Assembly: GCF_000219625.1 (NCBI RefSeq)
Contig: NC_018217.1
Coordinates: 1,984,001 to 2,048,000 of the forward strand
DNA: 64,000 nucleotides
Reading direction: 5' to 3'
Source: Zymoseptoria tritici IPO323
Lineage: Eukaryota; Ascomycota; Dothideomycetes; Mycosphaerellales; Mycosphaerellaceae
Both the position numbers and the translations under genes were made by a program. This document shows positions 1 to 9,993 of this stretch, one piece after another (position 1 is the stretch's first letter; each line of letters opens with the position of its first letter). The notes below the pieces were generated by a model, which was not told the origin of the DNA, did no database searches, and was given only the letters and a program-made list of their open reading frames with translations.

Positions 1-968
1 TTATTGCGAGTTTACAACAGGCTAGTATCTAAAAACACGGCTAATACGTCGACTAGACGGCGCAACGATCCGCTATTAGCATTACTTAGACGCGTCCTAG
101 CCGAAGTTAACATTGTAGACATCTTCGACGGAGATAGTGTCCTAGATGCTATTAGCTATCCTACTTCGAACAACTCCATCCTACGAGAAGACTACATAGT
201 AGGTACACTTAACATTCTATTCGTCTTTAGCTAGTACGATACTGCGGAAGCTTACGTCGGTCGGATAGAAAGCGCAGTAGCTAAGACTACAGAAGCATGT
301 CGGACTGCTATTAGGAATGCTACTATAGCTCGAGACCAAACTAAGATAGCCGCGGCCGAGGAGAGACAGGTGTCCTTATCCGGATCTAAAGACTCTATGC
401 TAGTGTTTAGCATGCTGAAGGCTAAGGTCCGAGAGCGTAAGTAGTATAGGAGCACGAGATTAGAGCGACTAACTTAAGGTAGGAGGGTTGCTATCGACGA
501 GGACTGTTCTAGGCGCTGCTCGGATCGAAAGAATTTGCCTAGCAGCTTCGGAGAAATAGACGTCGAAGATAAAGACGATCTAGTCGTCCCTTCGGCCTAG
601 AAATCTAGAAGGAAGAAACCAGTACTTACTAACCTATTTAGCAGCCCTAAGCCGGAGACTACGCTAGCGAAGAAGCAAGCTTTAATAATAAGCAACATCT
701 TTAGCAGCTTGCTAAGCAGTCGCAATAAGAGTCGCATAGTAACCTAGCCTTCCTAGCCTCGCGCCTCGTAGCCGCTTAGGCGGAGGGTCTACAAGCCGCA
801 ACAAATTTCAGACGAGGAGATAGTTAACGCCGGAGGGGACCGAGACGTTACTATAGAGTCCGTGCCTATAGGCACTATAAGGCCTAGCAGGAGCAACAAA
901 GTAGACAAGAGTAATCGCCGCCGTAAGCGGTAGTTAGATAGCTACACTAAGACACTAGAGCTTGCTTA
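1..968 (+). pseudogene. Decayed repeat gene, copy 1 (5' end outside window)
   Basis: A single frame (starting at base 1 or 4) runs to about base 968, broken by roughly nine TAG/TAA codons. Residues encoded around 100-320 match copy 2 at 2,860-3,075: both have a block like IFDxxxxxLDxxxYPT, then IVGxLxxxFxFS, then YVxRIxSAxxxxxExCRxxxRN. Beyond that block the two copies diverge. The family is not one I can name from this part alone. All stops fit CpA-to-TpA change of Gln or Trp codons. It is followed after about 70 bases by the first hairpin pair. It is not functional in this state. Confidence 0.6.
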
Positions 969-1040
969 ATTTATAGCGCCTGCACTACTATTTTAGATTC
1001 GCGTTTTACTTTATTACCTGCGTAGCTGCTATGCTGCCGT

Positions 1041-1216
1041 CCTGTCGTTAGGATAGCCCTGTAGGACTAGCAACCGCTTCTTAGCATTTGTTTAGCGCAT
1101 TGCGCCTTGGATTTTACGAACAGCAGTCGCTCTAATACGACATGCTAATCAGCAATAGACCACAAGCCCGTTATTAAAGGTCTGTTCGCACCTGTTGTTA
1201 GGATAGCCCTACAGGT
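1041..1216 (+). repeat. Hairpin pair downstream of copy 1
   Basis: Two short stem-loops lie at 1041-1065 and 1190-1216, about 149 bases apart. The second has a perfect 6-base stem, ACCTGT paired with ACAGGT, around the loop TGTTAGGATAGCCCT. The first has the same loop with C in the first position and a partly mutated stem (CCTGT against GTAGG). The same pair, with the same spacing, occurs at 3959-4133. Function unknown; the structures sit where a 3' untranslated region or terminator of the decayed gene would be. Confidence 0.6.
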
Positions 1217-1946
1217 CGATAGCAAGTTGCTAGATACATTCTTCGAATTAAACCTTAGTATCCCTATTAGCTATCGCCTTATATTACTTAGGTGTTGCGT
1301 AAACCTAGTAGTGTTATAAACAGGAGCGTAGCTTCTTTATCCGTATTATACTTATTATCCGAGCTGCTATAACGCCGGAGTCTAGGACTTATATTATGCC
1401 TACGCTAAAGTAGGCGGGCCTAGTATATATATACGGACTAAGGAGTCTAACATAGCCTCGAGGCTCGTAAACATTAGAGGAGCTATAAGACGAGGTCTGA
1501 ACCGTAGACCGGAATGAATCTTGGATCCGGCTATACCGCACACCTTATAATTCCTAGTACTACTAGAATAGCTAAAGTCACTGCTAAGTCCTTACTACCG
1601 GAGCGAGGCCAATAAGCTATATAACCGACTTTACGGCTAAGATCTTACTGCTAAAGTAAGCCTGGTAAACTATATAACCTAACCGCGACGATAAGTAATA
1701 TCGTACTCCCTAAACACCTACGTGCAAGGCGCGACAGCAAACCTATTACGCGCTGTTATACACGCAGGAGGGGCCGCGTAGTGAATTTACGAGCTAGCTG
1801 ACGCACTGACTAGCCGACTCGAAAGCGGTAATTATGCTAGCTGTACAGAGGGCAACCTGCGTATATCTACAGCCCTACTAACCTCGTTTCTTAATCTTCT
1901 TTCTCTATCCTTTATTAACCTCCTTCCCCTTCTGCCTTCCTTACAT

Positions 1947-2006
1947 TATCTACTACATTATCTATTACACTATCTATCACACTATCCGCTATACTATCCG
2001 CTATCG
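1947..2006 (+). repeat. 12-base tandem repeat, five units
   Basis: Five consecutive 12-base units begin TATCTACTACAT, TATCTATTACAC, TATCTATCACAC, TATCCGCTATAC and TATCCGCTATCG. They follow a CT-rich tract at about 1,875-1,945 and end about 130 bases before the start of decayed copy 2, so they lie in its former promoter. This is most simply a decayed minisatellite. Confidence 0.6.
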
Positions 2007-2138
2007 TCCGCTTACGTCGAGCAGGCTACTATTCGTAACTACGCTGCCTTATTAGAAGCAGCTATTGTAAGCTTATAACTTCCTAACATTTACCGCGATT
2101 TACAATCTAAAGACTAACGAGACTACAGCACTACCGAA

Positions 2139-3838
2139 ATGTCTAAGACTCTAGGAAAACGCGCGAAGATTATCCGCGACAGTCTCGAGCGCCTAGCGAG
2201 CTAGGGCAATACGCTATCCGGAACAGACTAGGAGGAGTACAAGGCTGTTATAAGGTGGCTGTAGAAGTATTAGTTCGGCTGTAAGCGAGTCGAGCATACG
2301 AAGGAGAGTATCGCGGAGTTTATTAGAAAGCTTTACTAGGCTCTGTTATAGGAGGATAGAGCGGCGGTACAAAAATGTAGAGAGTTCATCCTGTCGACTT
2401 ATATAAATAGTCGCCCTTATAGCGAACTAGAGTCTATCCTGGATTCTTTAGCAAGCTAGGCGAGGCTTATTAGCCCGCAGGAAATTAAGGACCGTCTGCG
2501 TAGCGACATAAACGTTAACCTATAGGGAAGCGCTACGAAGCTTAGCGCTATCCTAGCTAGCTTTATAAAGGGTACAAATGAAATAGGCGAGCTAGACGAT
2601 AAGGTAGGTTAACGTAGCTGCAACTAATGCGGACCATCTTTAGACGCGAAAGGCCTAGTTAACGGCTGCTTTACGTTTCCCGCGCCAGACAGCAAATCTC
2701 TCCTCTTCGGCGGCGCCTGCACGAACTGCCTACTTAATAGCAGTTACTACTTATGCAGCATTAGCATAGTCCCGGTAAAGAAGCGCGTGTCGCGTACGAG
2801 CAAAGGTAGCAAGCGAGAAGAAACTTAGCCGTTGTTATTACTAAACAGAGTTACCTAGCAAGTGCGCATTAGCGAGATCTTCGACGATAGTACTAGTATC
2901 CTAGACTCCGTTACCTATCCTACCTTAGACGACTCTATCCGGGTAACTAACCGTATAGTAGGTATACTAAGCGTTCCCTTTACCTTTAGCCGGAACGACG
3001 ATGCTACTACATACGTTAGACGGATTAAGAGCGCATTAAAGGACGGAGTAGAGGAGTGTCGGTCGATACTACGTAATTAAGAGCTCCGGAACTTATCTAA
3101 GTCCGATGCTAGAGATGCTTAGTCGATAAGATTAGGCATTTCGAGGCTAAGAATAAAGACTGCGAGTCTAAAGAAGAAGACGCCTTAGAGGACAACTAGT
3201 AGGATAGAGGAGGAGCTAGAGGAACTAAGGAGGGAGCCTAAAGACTTTACGCGCAATTAGCGCTGCATTACCTACTCGCAGAGTACTACCTAGTAGCCCT
3301 AGGCGGACGAAATAGAGGTAGACGATTAGCTAGTAAGCCGCCGACGTCGTCGCCGCTCTAAGAAGACTTCCTAACTCTCGCTAGAGTTTGTACGGGAGGA
3401 CTTAGATAAGGATCTCGAGGGGATCCAGACGTCTAGCCGTCCCCCCTTTAAGGACGGCAGGATAGTTAGTTCGAAGGTAGATAAGACACCTAGCAAGAAG
3501 AAGAAGGGTAGTGTTTTCTCGGACATAAACTTGGGCTTAGGTTTTAGCCTAGATCCTAGCGCAGAACCGGAACCCCGGACTAGAGCGATAGGGATGTTCG
3601 ACAGGTTCCGTAGCCGCAGCAGCTGCTTAGTTGCGCTATTAAGTGCAGTAAAGCCTCGCACAGCGGAGGCACTAGCTCGTCGAGCATATAAGCCTCAGGA
3701 TTAGGACACGCGTATAAAGGATCTTAGTAAGGACGACACGACCTAGGACCTTACTAACACGTCTACTAAGGCAGGAAAGCAGAAGCGCCGCGAGTCTAGC
3801 TAGGGCAGTCGCTACCGCGACCGCTAAGAAACAGAGCG
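2139..3838 (+). pseudogene. Decayed repeat gene, copy 2, DUF3716-like cysteine motif
   Basis: From the ATG at 2139 one frame continues for about 565 codons with roughly 25 internal stops, all TAG or TAA. No frameshift is needed, so point mutation alone destroyed it. At 2619-2756 the frame encodes a cysteine cluster of the form CxxC, then GCF, then GACTNC, then a final CS pair. This resembles the DUF3716 motif of high-copy fungal proteins of unknown function. Downstream comes the block shared with copy 1, then a basic, lysine-rich tail (KTPSKKKKG). The DUF3716 label is pattern recognition only. The single unbroken frame with directional stops is what I see directly; RIP is the inference. Confidence 0.6.
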
Positions 3839-3958
3839 ACAGGTGTAGATAATAGGAGGGTACTACGGAGTATACGGATGTTTTAACTTAGATTTTAGTA
3901 CTTTTATTATATTTACTAGTATCGCGCTACGACTTTAGCAGAGCAGCATCGAACTTAG

Positions 3959-4133
3959 CCCGTCGTTAGGATAGCCCTACGGGTAGAGCGATTGCTAAGC
4001 GAGTATTAGATTTTACGTATCGCGACTCCTACATAAGATAGGAGTAGAGACGAGACATAACGCGGACGGCGGTAGACTACAAGTCCTAACATCGCTGTCT
4101 AATTCCACCTGTCGACAGGATAGCCCTACAGGT
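3959..4133 (+). repeat. Hairpin pair downstream of copy 2
   Basis: Stem-loops lie at 3959-3983 and 4107-4133, 148 bases apart. The first pairs CCCGT with ACGGG around CGTTAGGATAGCCCT. The second pairs ACCTGT with ACAGGT around CGACAGGATAGCCCT. Compared with the copy 1 hairpins, the T-to-C change in one arm of the first stem is matched by A-to-G in the other, so pairing is kept. The loop core AGGATAGCCCT is identical in all four hairpins although the surrounding sequence is heavily mutated. Confidence 0.65.
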
Positions 4134-4583
4134 CAAAAGCATGCTTATAGTTAAGTCCTTTTTAATACAACCCTAGTGCCTTTATAACCCGAACCGTTTT
4201 ATTTACTAGTGCTCTAGCAAACGTAAGGCTCCCTTTTATTAAACATTGCTATATAACAATAGAGTTCGCCGTAAGATTATAGAACACGCGAGGCGATTGC
4301 TATTCTTATAGCACTTTAGCATAACTATTTATTAGATAAAGGCCGGCAACGTAGATAAGTCGACAGCTACGTACGAATAGCAATTAGTAGCTAACAAAAT
4401 TTACTAACGAGATGCTAACGTTGCGCCGCGTAGCTAGGCGACCGAATAGCATACAAAACAACCCCGTAAGAGCCCCTAAGACTTCTCTCGAATACTAACA
4501 TTAATAACTATTAAGCGAGACTAGTAAGTATGCCTTAGCTGCCTAGGCAAACATCCGAACTATACTAACATTCGCTAGACACT

Positions 4584-5213
4584 ATGTGCTTCTCCTTAGA
4601 CGACTAGTTAGTCTATCGTAGTATTAACTGCTACCCGAAGCAAGGTCTACGAAAGTTGCGCGCCTTCCGGAACTACTTAGAAGAAGAGCGCCAGGCGCAG
4701 CGGCAGGACGAGCGCATAGCGCAAGAACAAGACTTCGAATCCGCATACGATCTTCTAGCATAGCGCCTATCCGACAACTACGATTAGTCGCGATATAGAG
4801 GCTTAGGATACTATATAGGAAGCTCTAACTACTACTATATAGATAAGACACAAGAATCACGTTTAGGACAGCGCGTAGAGGGGAGGCTAGGGATAAGGCT
4901 AGATAACGGACGTAATACTAGAGATGCTAGGCGGACGACCCGGAATCTATAGCCCGCCTAAGTTAACAACCTGTTTATAACGCGGCCAGCGCCTCGCAGC
5001 ACAGCGCCGTCGACTTATTGCAACATAGGACAGCATCCCCGTGTCGAGACTGTAGCAACTTAGTCGAGTGCACGCAGTCGCTCCAGCCGACGACTAAGAG
5101 CTTATTAACCGCTATTAACGAAGCAGAACCTAGCAGATTAGCAGAGCAGGGCGGCAGCGATTAAGGCTAAGGAGGAAAGCGCGCGGCAGCGTCTTGCTAT
5201 AGCGGACAAATAA
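4584..5213 (+). pseudogene. Second type of decayed repeat ORF
   Basis: One frame of about 209 codons runs from ATG 4584 to TAA 5211-5213 with several internal TAG/TAA codons and no frameshift. It starts MCFSLDD and has a charged, Arg/Glu/Gln-rich segment, then a Tyr-rich patch (YYIGSSNYYYID), and ends in an Ala/Lys/Arg-rich tail. I recognise no family. Same mutation style as the two copies upstream, but no sequence similarity to them that I can see. It may be a second gene of the same repeat unit or a separate element. Confidence 0.45.
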
Positions 5214-5481
5214 CATAGTACTAGCGACGGATATAGGGGCGCAATAGACACAGGCATAGTAATTTTAAGCTTTTGGCATAAGAATCTAGCTACGATACTA
5301 GTTAGAAACTAATACCCCCACTACGTACGACAGCGATAGAATTACAGCATAATTTTTACAGTAGTGCAATTAGATCGACATATAGCTTCTTATACATACC
5401 TTAATTATGCGATAAAAGTAGTTTTAAATTTTCGATGTCGCGGCACTACACAGCATCACCCAAAAACGCTGCTGGGCCCTT

Positions 5482-5565
5482 AGACCCTCTCAGGCGAGGC
5501 GCTCGAAGAGGTTAGTGCTCGCCAAGAGGGTCTGTGCTTCTGAGACTACTGGCAGGCGCTAACCT
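5482..5565. repeat. Nested inverted repeats at the repeat-island boundary
   Basis: The arm at 5482-5498 (AGACCCTCTcaGGCGAG) pairs with 5518-5533 (CTCGCCaaGAGGGTCT). The segment between overlaps a second possible stem: 5509-5523 (aggttagtgctcgcc) with 5551-5565 (ggcaggcgctaacct). The two stems compete for the same bases. They lie exactly where TpA-rich decayed sequence gives way to normal sequence, so they may mark the end of an element. No known element was recognised. Confidence 0.5.
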
Positions 5566-5599
5566 TAATAATAGCCGAAAGTGAGGTTGAAAGACTAAT

Positions 5600-6888
5600 C
5601 TATGGAGCCTTCCATTCACTGCTTCCCATTATTCCATATTCGCCGTACACCGACAGCTTGGCCTTACAACCGGCCTGGGTGTTCCGTAAGATGGCCAACA
5701 ACGACGCCGGCCAGGCAGCCTGGTAAGAACGCCTTGGAGAGATTCAATTTCTCGCTGACATCATACCTCGCGAACAATATGCAAAGGGCACAGTTCTGCC
5801 TCTGACGATTGGAACAGGTCCAGCATCGCGCAACGTAGATGCCAAGATCATCCGAGCTCATGTGCCCTTCACCATGTCCTGCGTACTCACGGTGGAGCTG
5901 CCCGGCACTGCAATTGGCGACTCGAATCAGCCCACGCAAGCGATATTGAAATTGTACGACCGCCGTTTCGCAGCTCAATTGAGGAAAGACGAAGGCGGCG
6001 ACGAGTGCTGGTCTCCAGAAATCGAAAACGAGTTTGCCAAATTCGTTGCCAGCGGCGAAGCGGCACAATTCGTCTCGAAGCTGCGAGACGATGACGACTT
6101 TGAGGAGCCCGAGGAAGGGCTGGTCGGCCGCCGAGAACGAGGCATACTTGCACAACTGGTGCTCGGATTCCTTCGACACCGAGGTGCGCGCATACGACAC
6201 TTTACGCGCGCTGCAGGGAAAACAGGTTCCTTGTCTGTACGCAACCGTGTCGATTTATCTGGCCTCCGATGCGCCTGCGCGACCGGGACTAGATTCAAGC
6301 ACGGAGTTTGGCGTGGTGAAAGGCTTGCTGCTCGAGTATGTTCCCGGTCCGACGCTCACGGAGATGCCGGATGTCATACCAAAAGAGAGCTGGCAGGGCA
6401 TCGTTGACCAAGCGGTGGGGGTCGTGCGTGCGTACTCGCATCTGGGCATCTTAAACAAAGACGTGCGGTGTTCAAACTTTGTGATCAACGAGAGTGTTCC
6501 GGATGGAGACGAGAGAAGAGTTATGATGGTGGACTTTGGACTTTGCGAGTTCAGGCCAGAGGGCATGAAGGATGAGGAGTGGGGTAGGAAAAAGTGTACT
6601 AAAGACGAGGAGGGGGCTGTGGGCGCGGTGATGAAGACGAGGCTAGCGAAGAAGAGCTTTGAATTACGGTATGAGAGCAGTAGCACATGGTCTGCCTTTG
6701 CGGAGACGGAGGAGGAGTACAATAAGGGGAGGGAAGAGCTGAAGAGACAAGGGAAATTGTTGGTGGTCACACGGGAGGAGTGGCGCAGGATGAACAAGGA
6801 GGGAACCCGAAGGGACGACGTTGCCTACGAGGTACATATATCGCTGATGTCTCGCGGCAAATCAGCTGCAGATTCGTTGCTAGATTGA
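5600..6888 (+). pseudogene. Kinase-like (protein kinase/APH superfamily) pseudogene
   Basis: The frame from about 5600 encodes an N-terminal region with an in-frame TAA at 5724-5726. It continues (motifs DIIPREQ, AHVPFTMSC, AILKLYDRRF) to about 6120, where the reading must shift by one base (after EEPEEG, before WSAAENEAYL) to go on to the TGA at 6886-6888. The second part carries the kinase-like core: a hinge-like LLLEYVPGPTL, a catalytic-loop-like NKDVRCSNF (Asp and Asn kept, His lost) and a DFG-like MVDFGLC. Fungi carry many such pseudokinase-like genes of unknown function. One stop and one frameshift argue for a pseudogene. A splice site at the stop (GTAAGA at 5723) was considered, but no acceptor at a normal distance restores the frame. 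Two sequencing errors would also explain it. Confidence 0.6.
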
Positions 6889-7889
6889 ATTTAGTTGCAA
6901 AGCCGCGGCTAGGAACATTGCCTGGAGCACTTCCGACGGGAGTCCTTTTCAGCATCCGACTGAAGGACGGTCATGAAGCTACACCACAGCATACGCCGGC
7001 CCAAACGGCAGTTTCAGAAAGCTTCCACCTCCAGACACTCAGGTCCTCGAGCTCGAGAAGGCATCCTTCCTCAACGCACTTGTCGTCAGATCCGAGATTC
7101 ATTGTCACACCCGGCACTGCAGCGTCGTCAGTCACGGATTACCAATGAAGAAGCAGCCATTGCATGTCCACGCGGTTGAGTACGACGCCCTCCTCGTGCG
7201 GTATGCAGTCAGACTCAGGAACGTGGTCGGGTCTGCGTCGTTGCTCAACAGATTCAGGGGAGCGACAGGAACTTCCTGCATCAGGATTCTGTGCGGCTGT
7301 CGTATGCTTTGAAGTCCCGGGCGCAGGTACATGACCAGCCATCTATGAGTCGGAGTCTCTTGCCATCGCCGCAAAGCTGAGGTCAGAGATCGCATAGTGG
7401 ACCCATATCAGCTAGCTTGGAGAAGAGATCCACCGTGCTGTACCGAAGCGACACTCTTATAGCAGCGAGTTTGACCCCTCATAGCACTTCTTTTCCTGCG
7501 ATTGGTCGCCGGTTTCCCTTATACACAATTGCAGGGACGTAGCAAGCACCATTCCAGGTCCAAACCGGGGCCGTGAGGGGAGCCGAAGGATTCTCTTCAC
7601 TCGGCAGCAGCCATTGAGCTGCAGGAACTACGCGGCCTGCGTCGTCCGACCTCTTCTTCGTTATCGTGATGTATGCGGCTGGTGTGTGCGTACCTCCAGG
7701 CCATGGTTGGGGCGTGGTATATGTATTGCTCGTGGTGGTCGACGAATTTGTTGAAATTTTTCAAGCACTCCAGAGTTTGACGATCATTCAGTCAGTCGGA
7801 GAATACCAATCATCGCATCTTCGTTAGTTCAACAGTCGACCTCAACAACCAAACACAGACCCGAGGAACAAAAGCCATCCCTTACCTCA
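6889..7889. other. No gene recognised
   Basis: About 1 kb of ordinary composition. Short frames exist on both strands but none has a recognisable domain, signal peptide or sensible splicing. Confidence 0.5.
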
Positions 7890-8282
7890 ATGCGTCCATC
7901 ATCCACCTCGACAACGCTCGCCTTCCTGGCCCTCCTCACATCACCAATCACCGCCTCTCCCCTCGCCAACGCAACCAGGACAGCAACAGCCTACACCTAC
8001 ACCACCTTCTCCACCTCTCTCTCGCCTCCGCCGCCAATGCTCACACCATGTCCCACGAGCATTGTCAGCGCCGAATCCTCTTGCCCAGACGACTGCGTTG
8101 CCGCTCCGGTCGCCGGCATGCTAGGGATCGTCGCGAACAAGTTTGAGTGCATGACGCCAGGACCGAAAGTGCACTACAAGGCTTTCGTGGCGACGAGTAC
8201 GTGTGAGGAGGGAGCGGTTGTGACGACGTACTTCCCTTGGGGTGGAGGAAGCGTGGAGGGGTGTAAGAAGATGAGAAAATAG
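7890..8282 (+). CDS. Small secreted cysteine-containing protein
   Basis: A single-exon gene for 130 residues. Residues 1 to about 23 form a signal peptide (hydrophobic core LAFLALL, then cleavage near ITASPLA), so the product is probably secreted. The mature part starts with a Thr/Ser/Pro-rich stretch likely to be O-glycosylated. It then has six cysteines, in TPC, SSC, DDC, FEC, STC and EGC contexts, enough for three disulfides. The ATG follows a CA-rich leader typical of fungal genes. No domain recognised. Size, signal peptide and cysteine content fit an effector or cell-wall-associated protein, but that is inference. It sits beside a kinase-like pseudogene and a pair of membrane proteins. 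Confidence 0.65.
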   Translation: MRPSSTSTTLAFLALLTSPITASPLANATRTATAYTYTTFSTSLSPPPPMLTPCPTSIVSAESSCPDDCVAAPVAGMLGIVANKFECMTPGPKVHYKAFVATSTCEEGAVVTTYFPWGGGSVEGCKKMRK

Positions 8283-9004
8283 GGCAGAGGGACGGAGGAT
8301 GCTGTGGCGATGGATGCTAGGCGTCGATGGCGTTGATATATGAGTTGTGATGGCAATGTGTTGATGGTCGGAAGAGGGAGGAGGCGTTGACGATAGCGAT
8401 ACGTCGCGAGAGGAGACAGCTCCGCGTGAGTGTAGTCAGCAGCCGGCCGAGCCTGGAGGCAGTGGAGGGCAAGAGCACTCTCTGGCATCTTTACCTCGCA
8501 CACAATCCAAGATCCTATTGTCTTTGAGTCTCTCCTTTGAACTGCTACCATATGAGTCGCCTCGATGGATATGCCTCCTGGGTCGGATTGTCGGCGAGAC
8601 GAGGCTTGCTCGACCGACACCTTTCAGTAAAGGTCAAATGGTGATGGCTGCTCGAAGGATTCCTCGAAGGATCGATCACCTTTTACTAAATCATGGCGGC
8701 GTTCTGTCACGACTTCCATTGGCCATGAGAACGGCTCAAATGCAAGCCACATCAACATCATGCCTCCGCGCCTCGGTCAAGCTGGAGATCATCCAACAAC
8801 AGTGCGGCCACTTCCTGTACTGATGGCTGCTAGCATGCTTTTTGTTTGGTCTCTTTCTGTCTACTTCCAACCTGGGAGATCGGACCTGGAAGATTGTTTA
8901 TGCCAATATCATTCTGCTCGTTGCTTATATAGCACCTTGGAGCTGCGAAACCTCAAAGACATCTCTACCGAGCGGCAAAGCACAGGACCCTTCTGCACCT
9001 CACA
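8283..9004. other. Intergenic, possible TATA box at 8926-8931
   Basis: No convincing gene. A TATATA at 8926-8931 (in gcttatatagcacc) lies about 75 bases before the first clearly coding base of the next gene and could be its core promoter. Confidence 0.3.
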
Positions 9005-9993
9005 GTGTCGTCGAGCATAAATACAGAAGGCCCTACTTACACCGTCGGGTTGACGACAGTCTTCACACCTCCATCCTCCTGCTTGGCTCCTAGCTACACA
9101 AGAGGACAGGATCAGGTTCGATCAGCAGGACTAGACGAAATCGGACGCACCGCGTTCCTCGTTGTGCGCAAGATTGCCAGCGAGTGCTATCCCAGCGACT
9201 TCTCCAAAGAGACCACCGCACAGACGTATTCGCCAGGTGTATGTCCCGAGGCATACGAGACGGTGCTGCAGGAGGTGAACACAGGACTTACTTCGGGGTA
9301 TTGCTGTCCCAGGTGAGTAAATCTGGAGGTTTGAGACTTGCTTGAGCGACCCGTTGACCGCTCTACAGTCAGATGAGATATGGCATGCCTGTAGGGAACT
9401 TCACAGGTGGCGTATTCCTCGGAGCCAGCGCTTGTATAGGGACTGTCGAGAATGGCGTCATTGTGGTCGATGGTACAACAACATTCATAACTGATCAGAT
9501 GGTCGCCTACGTGACTGCACCAGCCATAGCTGTCGTCAACGCGCGTAGTGACGCTGGACTTCTCGAATCCGACACCGCCGCAGCAATTTCGCGACCCAGT
9601 TCAACAACACTCTCCGCAACGGGAACCAGCACGCCAGCGCCTGGCCTTACAAATGGCGCGCAAGCAGGCATAGGAGTCGGCGTAAGCCTCGGTGTTCTCA
9701 TCATCCTGGGACTCGGCCTGTTCGCTTGGAGACGCCGCGGAAAGAACAGGGGCCCTGCCAACCAAGGCGATGGTAGCCATGTCAATTTCATTGAGAAGCC
9801 CGAGCTCGATGGACAAGGCAAGGACCTTCACGAGCTAGACGGAGAGCGAAGTCGCCCTCACGAGCTGGATGGAGATCAGAACCGTTTACACGAAGTTGAG
9901 GCAGCGAAGCCAGCAGAATTGGAGACTCCAGGAGGCAGAGCGGAGTTGGAAGGCGAATGGAGAGGCTGGGAAGCTGGTGAAAGTCGAGGATAA
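9005..9993 (+). CDS. Single-pass membrane protein A (tandem paralogue); start codon missing
   Basis: Exon 1 ends at 9312, a 56-base intron spans 9313-9368 (GTGAGT to ACAG), and exon 2 runs 9369-9993. The extracellular part has conserved cysteines (PPSSC, ASECYP, GVCPEAYE, YCCPR, SACIG). A transmembrane helix (IGVGVSLGVLIILGLGLF) is followed by WRRR and an acidic cytoplasmic tail with HELDG and AELE repeats ending EGEWRGWEAGE. It is a paralogue of the gene at 10559. No ATG is found in frame between the stop at 8930 and exon 2; where the paralogue has ATGACCACAGTA, this gene reads ACCTCACAGTG. Either an upstream exon is spliced on at the acceptor-like CACCTCACAG (ending 9004), or a non-AUG start is used, or the start is lost. 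The architecture fits fungal wall-stress-sensor-like proteins; function unknown. Confidence 0.55.

Larger units (their letters stand above)
1..5450. repeat. RIP-like decayed repeat island
   Basis: The stretch is packed with TpA dinucleotides (cta, tag, tta, ata) while CpG stays common, and no intact gene of normal length exists in it. Long frames can still be followed on the + strand and are broken only by TAG and TAA, never TGA. That is what CpA-to-TpA mutation gives: CAG, CAA and TGG become stops, while CGA does not become TGA. This matches fungal repeat-induced point mutation. Composition changes sharply to ordinary coding sequence after about 5,450-5,600. The parts without a readable frame (969-2138, 3839-4583, 5214-5450) hold the hairpins and tandem repeat listed separately and otherwise nothing I can name. 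Dinucleotide indices were judged by eye, not computed. Confidence 0.75.

Noticed and set aside
1..5213. Reassigned stop codons (TAG/TAA read as Gln) as explanation for the open-except-TAG/TAA frames
   Set aside because: Neighbouring intact genes end normally at TAG and TAA, CAG and CAA are still used in the frames, and non-coding parts share the TpA-rich composition. RIP explains all of it.
5664..6298. Long minus-strand frames over the kinase-like region
   Set aside because: They are antisense shadows; the + strand carries recognisable kinase-like motifs.
9313..9368. Stop codons in frame after exon 1 of the membrane protein
   Set aside because: They lie in a canonical GTGAGT to ACAG intron of the same length and position as in the paralogue.
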